A DNA stretch of 64,000 nt from Candidatus Gastranaerophilales bacterium (GCA_028693235.1 JAQUVW010000001.1:284616-348615), one strand, 5' to 3'. Numbered from the stretch's first letter, positions 1 to 9,359 are shown. Made by a program: numbers and translations. The notes: generated from the sequence alone by a model not told the origin.

Positions 1-440
1 TACTACTAACCAAGCTGTATTCAGAGCTTCTTTAACCTAACAAAACTCCTGCAACACTGAAAAAAAAGAGAACTTTTTACTACTAACCAAGCTGTATTCA
101 GAGCTTCTTTAACCTAACAAAACTCCTTGCAACACTGAAAAAAAAGTTTTACTACTAACCAAACTGTATTCAGAGCTTCTTTAGCCTAACAAAACTCCTG
201 TAACACTGAAAGAAAAAGAGAACTTTTTACTACTAACCAAGCTGTATTCAGAGCTTCTTTAGCCTAACAAAACTCCTTGCAACACTGAAAAAAAGTTTTA
301 CTACTAACCAAGCTGTATTCAGAGCTTCTTTAGTCTAACAAAACTCCTGCAACACTGAAAAAAAAAGAGAACTTTTTACTACTAACCAAGCTGTATTCAG
401 AGCTTCTTTAACCTAACAAAACTCCTGCAACACTGAAAAA
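1..440. repeat. Six-unit tandem repeat array with alternating unit lengths
   Basis: Six copies of a ~63-bp core (starting TACTACTAACCAAGCTG, ending CAACACTGAAAA) start at 1, 78, 150, 228, 299 and 377, giving steps of 77, 72, 78, 71 and 78. Long and short linkers alternate, so the higher-order unit is a ~149-bp dimer. Long linkers form the inverted repeat AAAAAG-AGAA-CTTTTT and short ones lack it. Each core also holds AAGCT-GTATTCAG-AGCTT, a possible 5-bp hairpin. Copies differ by a few substitutions. The array ends at the manC stop codon and may continue past the left edge. It has no coding frame because the periods are not multiples of three. Function unknown. Confidence 0.95.
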
Positions 441-441
441 T

Positions 442-1887
442 TTAAACTCTGCCGTACATATCCTCAATTCTTTCGATGTCGTTTTCGTCAAGAATGTCGC
501 CTTTTTGAACTTCAAGAATTTTCAATGGTTCTTTGTATGGATTTTGCAATGAATGGATTTCTTCAACAGCTAAATCAATGCTTTCACCTGGATTTAGCTC
601 ATAGTTTTCCTTACCTTTTACGACAAAAGCTTTTCCTTCAAGCACGACCCAGTGCTCACTTCGGTGGTGGTGGAGTTGAAGACTCAATTTTGCACCGGAA
701 TTTACCATTATACATTTAGTTAAAAAGCCGTCGCCTTCTTGCATTACGGTGTAATATCCCCACGGGCGATAAACGGTTTTGTGCACCAAATGGGCTGAGT
801 CATTTTTATCTTTAAGTTGTTGGTAGATGGCTTTAACTTCTTGTGCTTTAACTTTGTTGCAAACCAAAAGAGCATCTTCTGTTTCAACAACGATAGTATC
901 TTCGAGCCCAATTGTTGTTACGAGCTTTGAGGTTGAATAGACCATAGAATTTTTAGAATCGATGTCAATAACATTTCCTGTTATGTAGTTGCCGTTTTCA
1001 TCTTTTTCAGATATATCGTATATGGCTTCCCACGAGCCCATATCGTACCAATAACAGTTCATTGGGACCATCGCCAGTTTTTTGCTTTTTTCCATTAAAG
1101 CATAATCTATTGAAATTTCAGGCAATTTGTCGAAATCTTGGTAGGGTACAGATGGAGTTGAGTTTGAAATGTCAATTTTATTGATAATTTTATAAATATC
1201 ATTGCAGTGTTTTTTGAGCTCAGCCATCATAGTAGAGGCTTTAAACATAAAGATACCGCTGTTCCAAAAGTATTTTTTAGATTTAATAAGCTTTTCAGCT
1301 TCTTTTAATTCAGGCTTTTCGATAAAGTCAGCAACTTTTAAGCCATTTTCGATGATTTCTTCAATTTTTTTATCTTTACGACCTTTTATGTAGCCCAACC
1401 CCACGTCAACTTTTTGTGGTTCAATGCCGAACGTCACGATATAACCGGCTCCTGCTAGTTTTTTTCCTTCGTTTATAGTTTTAGAGAAGCATTTTTCGTC
1501 CAAGATTAATTGGTCTGAGGCGACAACTAAAATAATAGGGTCTTCTTTTTTATTTTTTAAATTTTGAGATATGTATTTAATGCTCAAAGCAATAGAAGAA
1601 GCGGTATTTTTGCCAACAGGTTCGGTTAAAATCTTATAGTCTGTTTTCCTGCAAAATTTATTTTTCAATTCCGTAAGTTGTTGTTTAACAATGGATTCGT
1701 GCTTAATATTAGTAACAGTAATTATATTTTTGTCATCAACATCATTTATTAAACGTAAAAAAGTAGCTTGAAAAAGCGTATATTCATCGTTCATTTTCAT
1801 CAAATGTTTAGGGTGCATTTCACGGCTTAAAGGCCACAATCTGCTACCGCTTCCACCTGCCAAGATTACAGAATATAAATTAGACAT
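442..1887 (-). CDS. manC: Mannose-1-phosphate guanylyltransferase / mannose-6-phosphate isomerase, type II
   Basis: Bifunctional cytoplasmic enzyme that makes GDP-mannose from mannose-1-P and GTP and also interconverts fructose-6-P and mannose-6-P. The N-terminal nucleotidyltransferase carries the pyrophosphorylase signature AGGSGSRLWPLSR at residues 10-22, with FIEKPE near 185. The C-terminal cupin (about 370-475) has the PMI signature QLHHHRSEHWVV. The length of 481 aa is normal for the fused family. The ATG at 1887 follows AGGAAA at a usable distance. It supplies the substrate for gmd (35.5-36.5 kb) and for the polyprenyl-phosphate mannose synthase, although it is not in their operon. The tandem array lies directly downstream of its stop. 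Confidence 0.95.
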   Translation of the reverse strand: MSNLYSVILAGGSGSRLWPLSREMHPKHLMKMNDEYTLFQATFLRLINDVDDKNIITVTNIKHESIVKQQLTELKNKFCRKTDYKILTEPVGKNTASSIALSIKYISQNLKNKKEDPIILVVASDQLILDEKCFSKTINEGKKLAGAGYIVTFGIEPQKVDVGLGYIKGRKDKKIEEIIENGLKVADFIEKPELKEAEKLIKSKKYFWNSGIFMFKASTMMAELKKHCNDIYKIINKIDISNSTPSVPYQDFDKLPEISIDYALMEKSKKLAMVPMNCYWYDMGSWEAIYDISEKDENGNYITGNVIDIDSKNSMVYSTSKLVTTIGLEDTIVVETEDALLVCNKVKAQEVKAIYQQLKDKNDSAHLVHKTVYRPWGYYTVMQEGDGFLTKCIMVNSGAKLSLQLHHHRSEHWVVLEGKAFVVKGKENYELNPGESIDLAVEEIHSLQNPYKEPLKILEVQKGDILDENDIERIEDMYGRV

Positions 1888-2001
1888 GTTAAAAATTTCC
1901 TATAAAATCCCATTTCTTTCCTAATTATACATGCCACAAGGATAATATGAAAGTTGTTTAAGAATTTGAAATAAATTTGTAACTAAATTATTATAGAAAT
2001 T

Positions 2002-3135
2002 ATGAACAATAAAAATAGAAAAAAGTGTATATCGATGATGTCTGGAACTTCGCTAGATGGAATTGATGCGTGTTTGCTGGAAATCGGCGATGATTTTTCT
2101 TTTGACATTATAGAGTCTTATTCTTTGGATTATCCTAAAGATGTGAAAAATAAATTGCTTTTGCTTGCAAATAATGAGGGTAATGTTGAAGATGTTTGCT
2201 TTTTGAATTTTGTTGTGGGTGAATTATTTGCAAAATGTGCCAATCAGCTGTTGGCAAAAACACCCTATTTGCCTACCGATATTGACTTTATAGCTTCTCA
2301 TGGGCAGACAATTTTTCATATTCCAAAAATAAAAAATCTGGGTGGAATTTCGACAAAATCCACTTTGCAAATCGGAGATATCTCAGTGATAGCAGAGCGT
2401 ACAGGGATTAAAACAGTTGGCGATTTTAGAACAAAAGATATTGCAGCAGGAGGTAATGGTGCACCATTAGTGCCTTTTGCGGATAAAATATTATTCGGAG
2501 TCGATGTTCCCAGAGGAATTCAAAATATCGGCGGAATTTCTAATATTACTGTTTTAAGCTCAAATTGTGAGCCTTTTGCGTTTGACGAAGGTCCCGGAAA
2601 CATGCTTATTGACTATTATGTAGCCAAATTTTTTGATTTGCCTTTTGATAAAGATGGGGAAATCGCCGCAAAGGGGAAAGTTGATGAAGATTGGTTGAGA
2701 GAGTTGCTAAAAGAACCCTATTATACCATGCAACCACCCAAAACTACAGGCAGGGAGCTGTTTAACGCCTCTTATGCCGAGTCTATGCTTACTCTTGCAC
2801 CGGCTGACAGGTTTGATGTCATAGCGACAATTACAAACCTTACTGCGAGAGTCATTTCAGACTCATATAAGCTGTTCATTAAGCCTGTAACTCCAATCAA
2901 GGAGCTGGTTTTAGGCGGCGGAGGTGCTTTTAATCATACATTAATTTCTGCTCTAAAATTATACATGCCTGACGTTGAAATTAAGACCCATAAGGATTTT
3001 GGCATACCTGACAAGCTGAAAGAAGCTATAGCCTTTGCTTTCCTTGGTTTTTGTACGCTTGAAAATAAAAACAACACAATATCAAGTTGCACAGGGGCTT
3101 CTCATGAAACTGTAATGGGTAAAATCGCCTATTAA
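2002..3135 (+). CDS. anmK: Anhydro-N-acetylmuramic acid kinase
   Basis: Phosphorylates and hydrolyses 1,6-anhydro-MurNAc to MurNAc-6-P in peptidoglycan recycling. It shows the family motifs MSGTSLDGIDA near the N-terminus, SHGQTIFHIP, GDFRTKDIAAGGNGAPLVPF (catalytic Asp region), NIGGISN and FDEGPGNMLID. At 377 aa it is full length. It diverges from manC across a 114-bp spacer and has only a weak ribosome binding site. Its stop overlaps the stop of the convergent downstream gene by 4 bp. No other recycling gene is adjacent. Confidence 0.95.
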   Translation: MNNKNRKKCISMMSGTSLDGIDACLLEIGDDFSFDIIESYSLDYPKDVKNKLLLLANNEGNVEDVCFLNFVVGELFAKCANQLLAKTPYLPTDIDFIASHGQTIFHIPKIKNLGGISTKSTLQIGDISVIAERTGIKTVGDFRTKDIAAGGNGAPLVPFADKILFGVDVPRGIQNIGGISNITVLSSNCEPFAFDEGPGNMLIDYYVAKFFDLPFDKDGEIAAKGKVDEDWLRELLKEPYYTMQPPKTTGRELFNASYAESMLTLAPADRFDVIATITNLTARVISDSYKLFIKPVTPIKELVLGGGGAFNHTLISALKLYMPDVEIKTHKDFGIPDKLKEAIAFAFLGFCTLENKNNTISSCTGASHETVMGKIAY

Positions 3136-3887
3136 TAAGCCTTTTGGGCGGTTTCTGCGTTTTTGTTTTTTGGGGCTTGAGTTGTTAAAATTTTAACATT
3201 TTTTTCAACTTTATAATCGTTAAAATCTACAGAATGATAATAAGCATTTTTAGAAATTGCAGAAGGTGAAACTGGCATAAATTCCTTGTTTATAGTTGCT
3301 TCAACGGCTTTTATGGGAGAAGAATCTTTTTCGGGCGATAAATAAGTAACACCGTAAACATTCAAAGCTGCGGTTTCTAAAAATTCAACTTCTTTTATTA
3401 AAGCCAAAGTTTCAGCTTGTTTTTTGGGTTCTTCTTTTTTAGTTTCTTTAAACAAACTTGCTCCGTTAGAGCTTGCAATAGTTGGATTTAAGATATTTTT
3501 TCGTGGAGAAAAAGAGCTGAAATCATAGAATGAATTTTTGTTATTTTCACAAATGATATTGTTTTTAAATTGATAGTTTTCAATGGGGTAAAAATTAGAA
3601 AGAAGGTTGTTTTCACTAGGGTAGAAGTTGTTTTTTGCGATATTATAAACAATTATGTTGTCGCAAATTATATTGTCATCATTTTCGATTATATTTGAAG
3701 TTGAACTTTTTTCAAATATATTGACAATATTATTTTTATTTGTCTTAAATTCAACAATATTAGTGTTTAAAGCAGTTTGCTCAGGGTAAAAATTAGACGG
3801 AATGTCAAAATCAAGAGAAAGAGCAATATTTCCAGTCAATAAAGTCATAGCTACAAGTAAAGTCTTGAAATTTGCAGCTTTTTTCAT
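3132..3887 (-). CDS. Exported protein of unknown function with NFYP repeats
   Basis: Not recognised. An N-terminal signal peptide (MKKAANFKTLLVAMTLL, then an Ala/Ser-rich region) indicates export. The mature part is Asn-rich and repeats the motif (S/N)NFYPxE at least three times, with a variant NSFYDF, interspersed with NII(C/V) stretches. The C-terminal half is Lys/Glu/Ala-rich. I chose the ATG at 3887, 4 codons inside a possible GTG start at 3899, because GGGG sits 6 nt upstream. It is convergent with anmK and shares 4 bp with it. No enzyme motif is visible; it may be a structural or surface protein. Confidence 0.7.
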   Translation of the reverse strand: MKKAANFKTLLVAMTLLTGNIALSLDFDIPSNFYPEQTALNTNIVEFKTNKNNIVNIFEKSSTSNIIENDDNIICDNIIVYNIAKNNFYPSENNLLSNFYPIENYQFKNNIICENNKNSFYDFSSFSPRKNILNPTIASSNGASLFKETKKEEPKKQAETLALIKEVEFLETAALNVYGVTYLSPEKDSSPIKAVEATINKEFMPVSPSAISKNAYYHSVDFNDYKVEKNVKILTTQAPKNKNAETAQKAY

Positions 3888-3954
3888 TTTAATCCCCACT
3901 ATTTCACTAATCTATATTGGTATAATAGCATTATAGTGTGGGCGAGAAACCCTA

Positions 3955-4830
3955 TTAATGACGTAGTTTTTGTGTTATTTCAACAGCTGTTTTTGTGGTT
4001 GCGAGTCCGGCTAAAGAGCTTTCTTTTAAAGAAACGGACATTAATTGCCCGACTTGTTTAGCGGCATCAATAATTTCGTCCATTGGTATAACGCTTTTTA
4101 TATCCGCTAAAGCTAACTCTGAAGACACTGTAGCGTGCATCGCCAAAAATGGATTTCTTTTGACGCAAGGTACTTCCACTAAGCCTGCAACAGGGTCGCA
4201 AACAAGCCCCATGACGTTTTTTAAAGCCAATGAGGCAGCATTTATAATTTGAGAGGTTGTTCCTCCGGAAAGTTCTACAATTGCTCCTGCAGCCATAGCT
4301 GAAGCGACTCCGCATTCACCTTGACAGCCCATAACAGCACCTGCAAGAGCCATTTTGTTGGCTATTAATTTGCCGATAAAACCTGACGTCAAAAGGGCAT
4401 TTATCATTTCTTCCTTATCTGCGTCAATCCCTTCTGATACCGCTATTATTACTGATGGAACTATTCCGCAGGAGCCTGCGGTAGGGCAGGCTGCAATTTT
4501 GCCCATTCTGGCATTTTCTTCAATTGTAGCAAGGGCGTAAAGCAAAATATTTTTGAAGGTGTCAGAAAATATTGAGTTGTGACTTTTATATCGGTTTAAT
4601 AATTTTTCACAATCTGCTCCGCACATTTTTGAGTACGAAAGCTTGTTTGAGTTTAGTCCTCGAGTTATTGCATTCTTCATTGCTGTTAGCGTTGCGTAGA
4701 CTTTTTCTCTGATTTTTTCAACTGAGGTTTCAATGTTTGCTGCTTCTATTTCTTGGGCTATTTCGAAGATAGCTTTTTTATTGCAGTTTGAATATTTTTC
4801 AAGTTCTTCAAACGTTTTTATATTAATCAT
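3955..4830 (-). CDS. sdaAA: L-serine dehydratase, alpha subunit (iron-sulfur)
   Basis: Catalytic subunit of the oxygen-sensitive [4Fe-4S] L-serine ammonia-lyase, which converts L-serine to pyruvate and ammonia. The Cys-containing motifs CPTAGSCGIVPS, GCQGECGVASAM and CDPVAGLVEVPC are in the expected order. At 291 aa it matches the two-subunit Firmicutes-type enzyme. Its start overlaps the end of sdaAB by 8 bp, so the two are translationally coupled, with beta first. Together with the cysteine desulfidase at 39.8-41.0 kb it suggests amino-acid deamination as a pyruvate source. Confidence 0.95.
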   Translation of the reverse strand: MINIKTFEELEKYSNCNKKAIFEIAQEIEAANIETSVEKIREKVYATLTAMKNAITRGLNSNKLSYSKMCGADCEKLLNRYKSHNSIFSDTFKNILLYALATIEENARMGKIAACPTAGSCGIVPSVIIAVSEGIDADKEEMINALLTSGFIGKLIANKMALAGAVMGCQGECGVASAMAAGAIVELSGGTTSQIINAASLALKNVMGLVCDPVAGLVEVPCVKRNPFLAMHATVSSELALADIKSVIPMDEIIDAAKQVGQLMSVSLKESSLAGLATTKTAVEITQKLRH

Positions 4831-5494
4831 ATTTAAGTGCCTCTATATATCGTATAAAAAATAGTTCATCAATGTTTTGTAATTTATCAATGGTTCTTTT
4901 AGCTAAGTCAGAATCAAGCGTGATGCACATTGAGGCTTCTTCGCCTTTATTTGTCCTGTTGCAGGCGAGTGTTGCGATGTTTACTTTAGCTTCTTTTATC
5001 AATTCTGAAACTTTGAAAACCATTCCGGGTTTGTCTTTGTATATCAGCATCAAAGTGTTATAATCGCCTCGAATGTCAACGTCGTAGTCATTAATTTTGC
5101 TAATACTCACTTCTCCACCACCAAGCGAATCTCCTTTTATAACAAGATTTTCGGCTGAAATTATGATGTCGACAGAATTGGGGTGACGAGAAAAATCATC
5201 TTTATAGTCAAATGTATAATTTATATTTTTTTCATCTGCAATTTTAAAGGCATCTATAATGTTGTCATCATTGACATTCAGCCCCATAATTCCTGCGAGT
5301 AATCCTTTGTCTGTTCCGTGACCTTTGCCTGTTTTTGCAAAAGAATTATAGAGCACAAATTTTACGTTTTTAATTTCTTTTTCAGCTAATTTATATGCCA
5401 AAAGCCCTATTTTTACGGCACCAGCTGTATGTGAGCTTGAAGGTCCGATTATTACAGGTCCTATAATATCAAATAATGATGTCGTTTTTCCCAT
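4823..5494 (-). CDS. sdaAB: L-serine dehydratase, beta subunit
   Basis: Partner of SdaAA. The N-terminal half carries the family motif GPVIIGPSSSHTAGAVKIG (residues about 12-30). The C-terminal half, from about residue 145, is an ACT domain (MLIYKDKPGMVFKVSELI) of the type that senses an amino acid, probably serine. At 223 aa the length is typical. It is first in a two-gene operon and overlaps sdaAA by 8 bp. The 96-bp spacer to the divergent glycosyltransferase must hold both promoters. Confidence 0.94.
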   Translation of the reverse strand: MGKTTSLFDIIGPVIIGPSSSHTAGAVKIGLLAYKLAEKEIKNVKFVLYNSFAKTGKGHGTDKGLLAGIMGLNVNDDNIIDAFKIADEKNINYTFDYKDDFSRHPNSVDIIISAENLVIKGDSLGGGEVSISKINDYDVDIRGDYNTLMLIYKDKPGMVFKVSELIKEAKVNIATLACNRTNKGEEASMCITLDSDLAKRTIDKLQNIDELFFIRYIEALKYD

Positions 5495-5590
5495 CGTTTT
5501 TACCTTTCAGTGTGTATGATACAAGATTAATTTCAACTAATCAAGAATTTATGTTAAAATAAGATTTGATAAAATTTATAAGGCAAAAAA

Positions 5591-6697
5591 ATGAAGCGAA
5601 TAGCAGTGTTAATCGGAGATGTCGATGCTCTTTTAGATGGCTCACCCATTAAAGGGGGAGGTTCTCATGTCGCACGGTATTTGCTTTTGAATTGGATTAA
5701 ACGAAATGATGTTGCCCTTGATGTTTTTTCTTGCGTTAAGGCAAAAGTTGAGCATCCTGAATTCAACAGGGTTGAACATATACCTTTTTCTTTGGGGGAT
5801 AATATTGAAGAGTTCATTGCCGATTTTGAAGCTAAAAAAGGTGATGCCATATATGATGCGGTTATAATTCCAGAGGTGCCTGCTCCTAAATATTCTTCTT
5901 TTCTTCATTCGCACTCGTTTCTTTTTCGTTATGATTTGTATTCTTCACCATTTATGCGGAAACTTTTTAAGTTTATAAATCGCAAAAAAATAAATTTTCA
6001 AAAAAAATATTTCTCAGATAAATCTGAAACTTTTATTGCCGTTTCTGAAAAAATTAAGGCTGATTATTCAAAAAATCTCCACATTAACGAAAATAAAATA
6101 AAAGTTGTTTATCCCGGAGTTACCGTTGATGAAAGCTTTGAGAGAAAAGAAAATAATCTTTTTACTTTCGGTTTGGTCTCGGGAATTACCTCAAATAAAG
6201 GCTTTCACTTGTTTTTAGCTGCTATGAAAAATGTCTTGAAAAAAGATAAAAATGTCAGAGGTTTGATTATAAATCCGACTCCAAAAGATACTCCATGGGC
6301 GAGATTCTTTGTCAAAATATTGGGGCTTGAAAAATATGTCACAGTTTTAGATTATCAAGTTAATATTTCTGAATTTTACAAACAAATTGATGCTATCGTT
6401 GTTCCCTCAAGGCATGAGGCATTTGCCCTTGTTGCAATTGAGGCAGCTTCTTATAAGGCTGTTCCTGTTGTGAGCTGTAATGCCGGCTTTTCTGAGCTTA
6501 TCAATAACTCTCAAAACGGTTTCGTCTTTGATATAAATAAAAAATCTTTGAAAAACTTATCAAAAGCTCTGCTTGATATTGTCGATTTGAAAAATAATCA
6601 CAAAGACAGTTTGCTAAAAATTAGAGAAGCTGCTTTTGAAACTGCTAAATCCCGCTCGTGGAGCCAATTTGCCGGCGAAGTCTTTGATTCGTTATAA
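5591..6697 (+). CDS. Glycosyltransferase family 4 (GT-B fold)
   Basis: Retaining GT4 transferase, probably cytoplasmic or membrane-associated, for surface glycan or LPS-core assembly. The N-terminus has GGGSHVARYLL, the middle has AVSEKIK and VVYPGVTVDESF, and the donor-binding C-terminal half has GLVSGITSNKGFHLFLAAM and PSRHEAFALVAIEAASYKAVPVV, which contains the E-x7-E pattern. It is 368 aa. An AAGGCAAAAAA ribosome site precedes the ATG. It is followed after 10 nt by a PIG-L deacetylase, so the pair may transfer and then deacetylate an N-acetyl sugar. Donor and acceptor cannot be read from the sequence. Confidence 0.9.
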   Translation: MKRIAVLIGDVDALLDGSPIKGGGSHVARYLLLNWIKRNDVALDVFSCVKAKVEHPEFNRVEHIPFSLGDNIEEFIADFEAKKGDAIYDAVIIPEVPAPKYSSFLHSHSFLFRYDLYSSPFMRKLFKFINRKKINFQKKYFSDKSETFIAVSEKIKADYSKNLHINENKIKVVYPGVTVDESFERKENNLFTFGLVSGITSNKGFHLFLAAMKNVLKKDKNVRGLIINPTPKDTPWARFFVKILGLEKYVTVLDYQVNISEFYKQIDAIVVPSRHEAFALVAIEAASYKAVPVVSCNAGFSELINNSQNGFVFDINKKSLKNLSKALLDIVDLKNNHKDSLLKIREAAFETAKSRSWSQFAGEVFDSL

Positions 6698-6707
6698 GGA
6701 GAATGTT

Positions 6708-7433
6708 TTGAAATCTTTAATTTTTAATCATCTTTTACCTAAAATTTACAGATTATATTTATCTATAAACCTAAAAGCAAAGCCATTGAGATTAGAGCCG
6801 TCTGCAAAATGTTTATGTATTGCTCCTCACGCTGACGATGAAAGTATCGGAATGGGCGGCACAATATATAAATTTGCCGATAATTTTCAGGTTGTTTGTG
6901 CGACAAACGGAGTTAAAGGGGCTAAAAAATTTGACCCCGAGGAAGCTGCAAAAGTTAGGCGTGACGAATTTACGGCGGCTATGGAGATTGCTAATGTCAA
7001 AAATATCAAGTTTTTAGATATCCATGACAAGCACGTGATTGAAGCTTATGAAACTTTCGAAAAATTAGACATTTCTGATGTCGATTATATTTTTATTCCT
7101 AATATTTTAGACCAGCACATGGACCACAAGGCAGTTGCTATAAATATTAACAGACTTTTAAAAAATAAAAAGCATAAACAAAATATAAAAATATGTATGT
7201 ATGAAGTTTGGTCAACGCTTCCTGTTCCGAATGCTTTTGTAGATATTTCAGATGTCATCGCCCAAAAAAGAGCTATGATTAATGCTCACAAATCTCAAGT
7301 GGAGCTAAAGGCTTATACTGAAAAAGCTATCGGGCTAAATTCATATCGTGGTCTGCATTTTGATATAGGCTATGTTGAAGCTTTTATAGCCATAGACTGC
7401 AAAATGCTTGAAAATTTATGTAAAATTATTTAA
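6708..7433 (+). CDS. PIG-L/LmbE family N-acetylglucosamine deacetylase
   Basis: Zinc-dependent deacetylase of N-acetylated sugars. The metal-binding motif APHADDESIGMGG and the downstream PNILDQHMDHKAVA supply the Asp/His ligands. An upstream in-frame TTG at 6636 lies inside the glycosyltransferase. I chose the TTG at 6708 because AAGGAG ends a few bases upstream at 6702, giving 241 aa. It is the second gene of an operon with the GT4 enzyme and ends at a bidirectional terminator. BshA/BshB of bacillithiol synthesis are also a GT4 plus PIG-L pair, but this GT lacks the BshA N-terminal signature, so that role is doubtful. Confidence 0.9.
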   Translation: MKSLIFNHLLPKIYRLYLSINLKAKPLRLEPSAKCLCIAPHADDESIGMGGTIYKFADNFQVVCATNGVKGAKKFDPEEAAKVRRDEFTAAMEIANVKNIKFLDIHDKHVIEAYETFEKLDISDVDYIFIPNILDQHMDHKAVAININRLLKNKKHKQNIKICMYEVWSTLPVPNAFVDISDVIAQKRAMINAHKSQVELKAYTEKAIGLNSYRGLHFDIGYVEAFIAIDCKMLENLCKII

Positions 7434-7444
7434 TGAAATGAAAA

Positions 7445-7469
7445 AACGCCCCTTTGTGCAAGAGGCGTT
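7445..7469. terminator. Bidirectional rho-independent terminator
   Basis: AACGCC/GGCGTT stem, extended by CTT/AAG after one mismatch, with a TGTGC loop. It is flanked by A-rich and T-rich sequence on the two sides. It lies between the PIG-L gene (+) and the convergent 68-aa gene (-). Confidence 0.85.
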
Positions 7470-7484
7470 CTTTATTGATATCTT

Positions 7485-7691
7485 TTATTTTGATTTGTGC
7501 AATTTTTTCAACATTCTATCAACTCGTCTGTTTATAAAAAGTGGTTGTTGATTTCCGGTTGTTGCTTTTTGGAATGAATCCATAGCAGCTTGTTCATTTT
7601 TTGTTGCTTGTTTCAAAATCGGTTTTGTAACTTTCGGCATTTTGTTTTTTGGTGTAGCAACTAATGCATTTGAAATTTTTCCTATTTTCAT
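7485..7691 (-). CDS. Small basic protein of unknown function (68 aa)
   Basis: Not recognised. It is a 68-aa, Lys-rich protein (MKIGKISNALVATPKNK... ending LKKLHKSK) with no membrane segment. AGAGGT lies 7 nt before the ATG at 7691, a good ribosome site, and a terminator follows the stop, so it looks like a real gene. Its start lies 62 bp downstream of aroQ, so it may be the last gene of the dxr-aroQ operon. The positive charge would fit nucleic-acid or ribosome association, but nothing specific supports that. Confidence 0.65.
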   Translation of the reverse strand: MKIGKISNALVATPKNKMPKVTKPILKQATKNEQAAMDSFQKATTGNQQPLFINRRVDRMLKKLHKSK

Positions 7692-7753
7692 TTGAGACCT
7701 CTTTCTTTTTCCATGGTTGCTAATTATCTTAACTCAAAAAAAAAGCATGGAAA

Positions 7754-8191
7754 TTATTGTTTTTTTAAATAATCAATAATTGCCAAGAGTCCCAGTTTGT
7801 AACTATTTGCTTCAAATCCTGTAATTTGCCCAATACAAGCGGGTGCAGTCAAGGAAGTTTTTCTGAAATCTTCTCTGGTGTGAATATTTGAAATATGGAT
7901 TTCGACAGTCGGAATTTGCACTGCCAAAATCGCATCACGAATTGCAACACTTGTATGAGTATAAGCTGCAGGATTCATCACTATTCCGTCATAAATGCCT
8001 TTTGCTTTTTGGATTGCGTCAACAAGTTCGCCTTCAATATTGCTTTGATAAAATGCAATTTCTACGCTGTTGTTTTTTGTTTCTTTCACCATTCGATTTT
8101 CAATATCTGAAAGAGTTAAAGCCCCATATTTATCAGGTTCCCTCGTTCCTAAAAGATTTAAGTTCGGGCCGTTTAAAAATAATATTTTCAT
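7754..8191 (-). CDS. aroQ: 3-dehydroquinate dehydratase, type II
   Basis: Third step of the shikimate pathway: dehydrates 3-dehydroquinate to 3-dehydroshikimate. The N-terminal [18 protein letters not shown] contains the catalytic Arg and Tyr. [29 protein letters not shown] (Asn/His region) and [15 protein letters not shown] follow. The length of 145 aa is normal for the dodecameric family. It starts 10 nt downstream of dxr on the same strand, so the two are almost certainly co-transcribed. Confidence 0.97.
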   Translation of the reverse strand: MKILFLNGPNLNLLGTREPDKYGALTLSDIENRMVKETKNNSVEIAFYQSNIEGELVDAIQKAKGIYDGIVMNPAAYTHTSVAIRDAILAVQIPTVEIHISNIHTREDFRKTSLTAPACIGQITGFEANSYKLGLLAIIDYLKKQ

Positions 8192-8201
8192 TTTAGCTCC
8201 T

Positions 8202-9359
8202 TTATATATTTTCTGAAATTAATTTTCTGGTTTTTTCTCTGATTTTTTCATCAATTTCAAAAATTTCATCAATCGTTGGGTTTTGTATTGCGTCGTGGGC
8301 GTCCATCATTTTTTTTGTTATTTCATATATTTGATAGAGTGATATTTTTCCTTCTAAAAATGCAAAAACCGCTTCTTCATTAGCTGCATTGAGGCAAACC
8401 GGATATGTTCCTCCGAGTTTTCCTGCGTTAAATGCAAGTTTTAAGCATGGAAATTTTTCATAATCAGGTTCTGAAAAATCCAGTCTTCCGATTTTTACAA
8501 AATCAAAACTATCTGTTTTTATTCCCTCAACCCTGTTGGGATAAGTGATTGCATATTGGATTGGAATGTGCATACTCGGGACACCTAATTGAGCAATTAC
8601 GCTACCGTCAATGTGCTCTACAGCACTGTGGATAACGCTTTGAGGGTGAATAACAACTTTTATGTTTTCATAGTGCATATTGAAAAGATGGTGTGCTTCA
8701 ATGACTTCAAGTCCTTTATTCATAAGGGTTGCAGAGTCAACTGTGATTTTTTTGCCCATGTTCCATCTCGGGTGGGCTAGGGCTTCTTTAACGGTCGCTT
8801 TTTTTATTTCTTCGGGGGTACTGTTCTTAAAAGGTCCGCCAGAGGCTGTTATTATTAAATTTCGAACAGATTTTCTGTCTTTGATTGATTGGTGAATTGC
8901 TGAGTGCTCGCTGTCTACAGGCAAAATTCTAACATTATTTTCTTTCGCCATTTTCATTACGATATCGCCAGCCATTACCAATGTTTCTTTATTTGCCAGT
9001 GCTATATCAATGCCGTTTTTTATAGCCGCAAGTGTTGGTTTTAGACCTATTCTTCCTGATACCGCAACTAAAATTATATCGTTATCTTTGTTTTTACAAA
9101 TTTGGACTAACCCTGTTTCACCATATACTACAAGGATATTTGGGTATTTCTGTTTTAATTTATCGGCACTTTGCTTCGATTTCGCACAAACAATCCTCGG
9201 ATTATATTGTTCAATTTGTTGGGACAAAAGCTCAATGTTGTCGCCTGCACTGAGTGCGATAATTTCAAATTTGTCTTTTAATTTTGATATAACTTCAAGT
9301 GCTTGAGTTCCGATAGAGCCTGTTGAGCCAAGTATTGTTATCTTTTTTACTTTTTCCAT
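8202..9359 (-). CDS. dxr: 1-deoxy-D-xylulose 5-phosphate reductoisomerase
   Basis: NADPH-dependent second step of the MEP (non-mevalonate) isoprenoid pathway. It shows the dinucleotide motif [37 protein letters not shown] (metal-binding Asp/Glu), [23 protein letters not shown] and [10 protein letters not shown]. At 385 aa it is full length. It is the first gene of an operon with aroQ. The polyprenyl phosphate it ultimately feeds would be the carrier for the mannose synthase at 33 kb. Confidence 0.97.
   Translation of the reverse strand: MEKVKKITILGSTGSIGTQALEVISKLKDKFEIIALSAGDNIELLSQQIEQYNPRIVCAKSKQSADKLKQKYPNILVVYGETGLVQICKNKDNDIILVAVSGRIGLKPTLAAIKNGIDIALANKETLVMAGDIVMKMAKENNVRILPVDSEHSAIHQSIKDRKSVRNLIITASGGPFKNSTPEEIKKATVKEALAHPRWNMGKKITVDSATLMNKGLEVIEAHHLFNMHYENIKVVIHPQSVIHSAVEHIDGSVIAQLGVPSMHIPIQYAITYPNRVEGIKTDSFDFVKIGRLDFSEPDYEKFPCLKLAFNAGKLGGTYPVCLNAANEEAVFAFLEGKISLYQIYEITKKMMDAHDAIQNPTIDEIFEIDEKIREKTRKLISENI

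Noticed and set aside
1-440. CRISPR array
   Set aside because: Repeats (~63 bp) are longer than the linkers (~9-15 bp), linkers are low complexity and alternate rather than being unique, and no cas genes are present.
5591-7433. Bacillithiol BshA-BshB pair
   Set aside because: The deacetylase fits the PIG-L family, but the glycosyltransferase N-terminus lacks BshA features, so only a generic GT4/PIG-L call is made.
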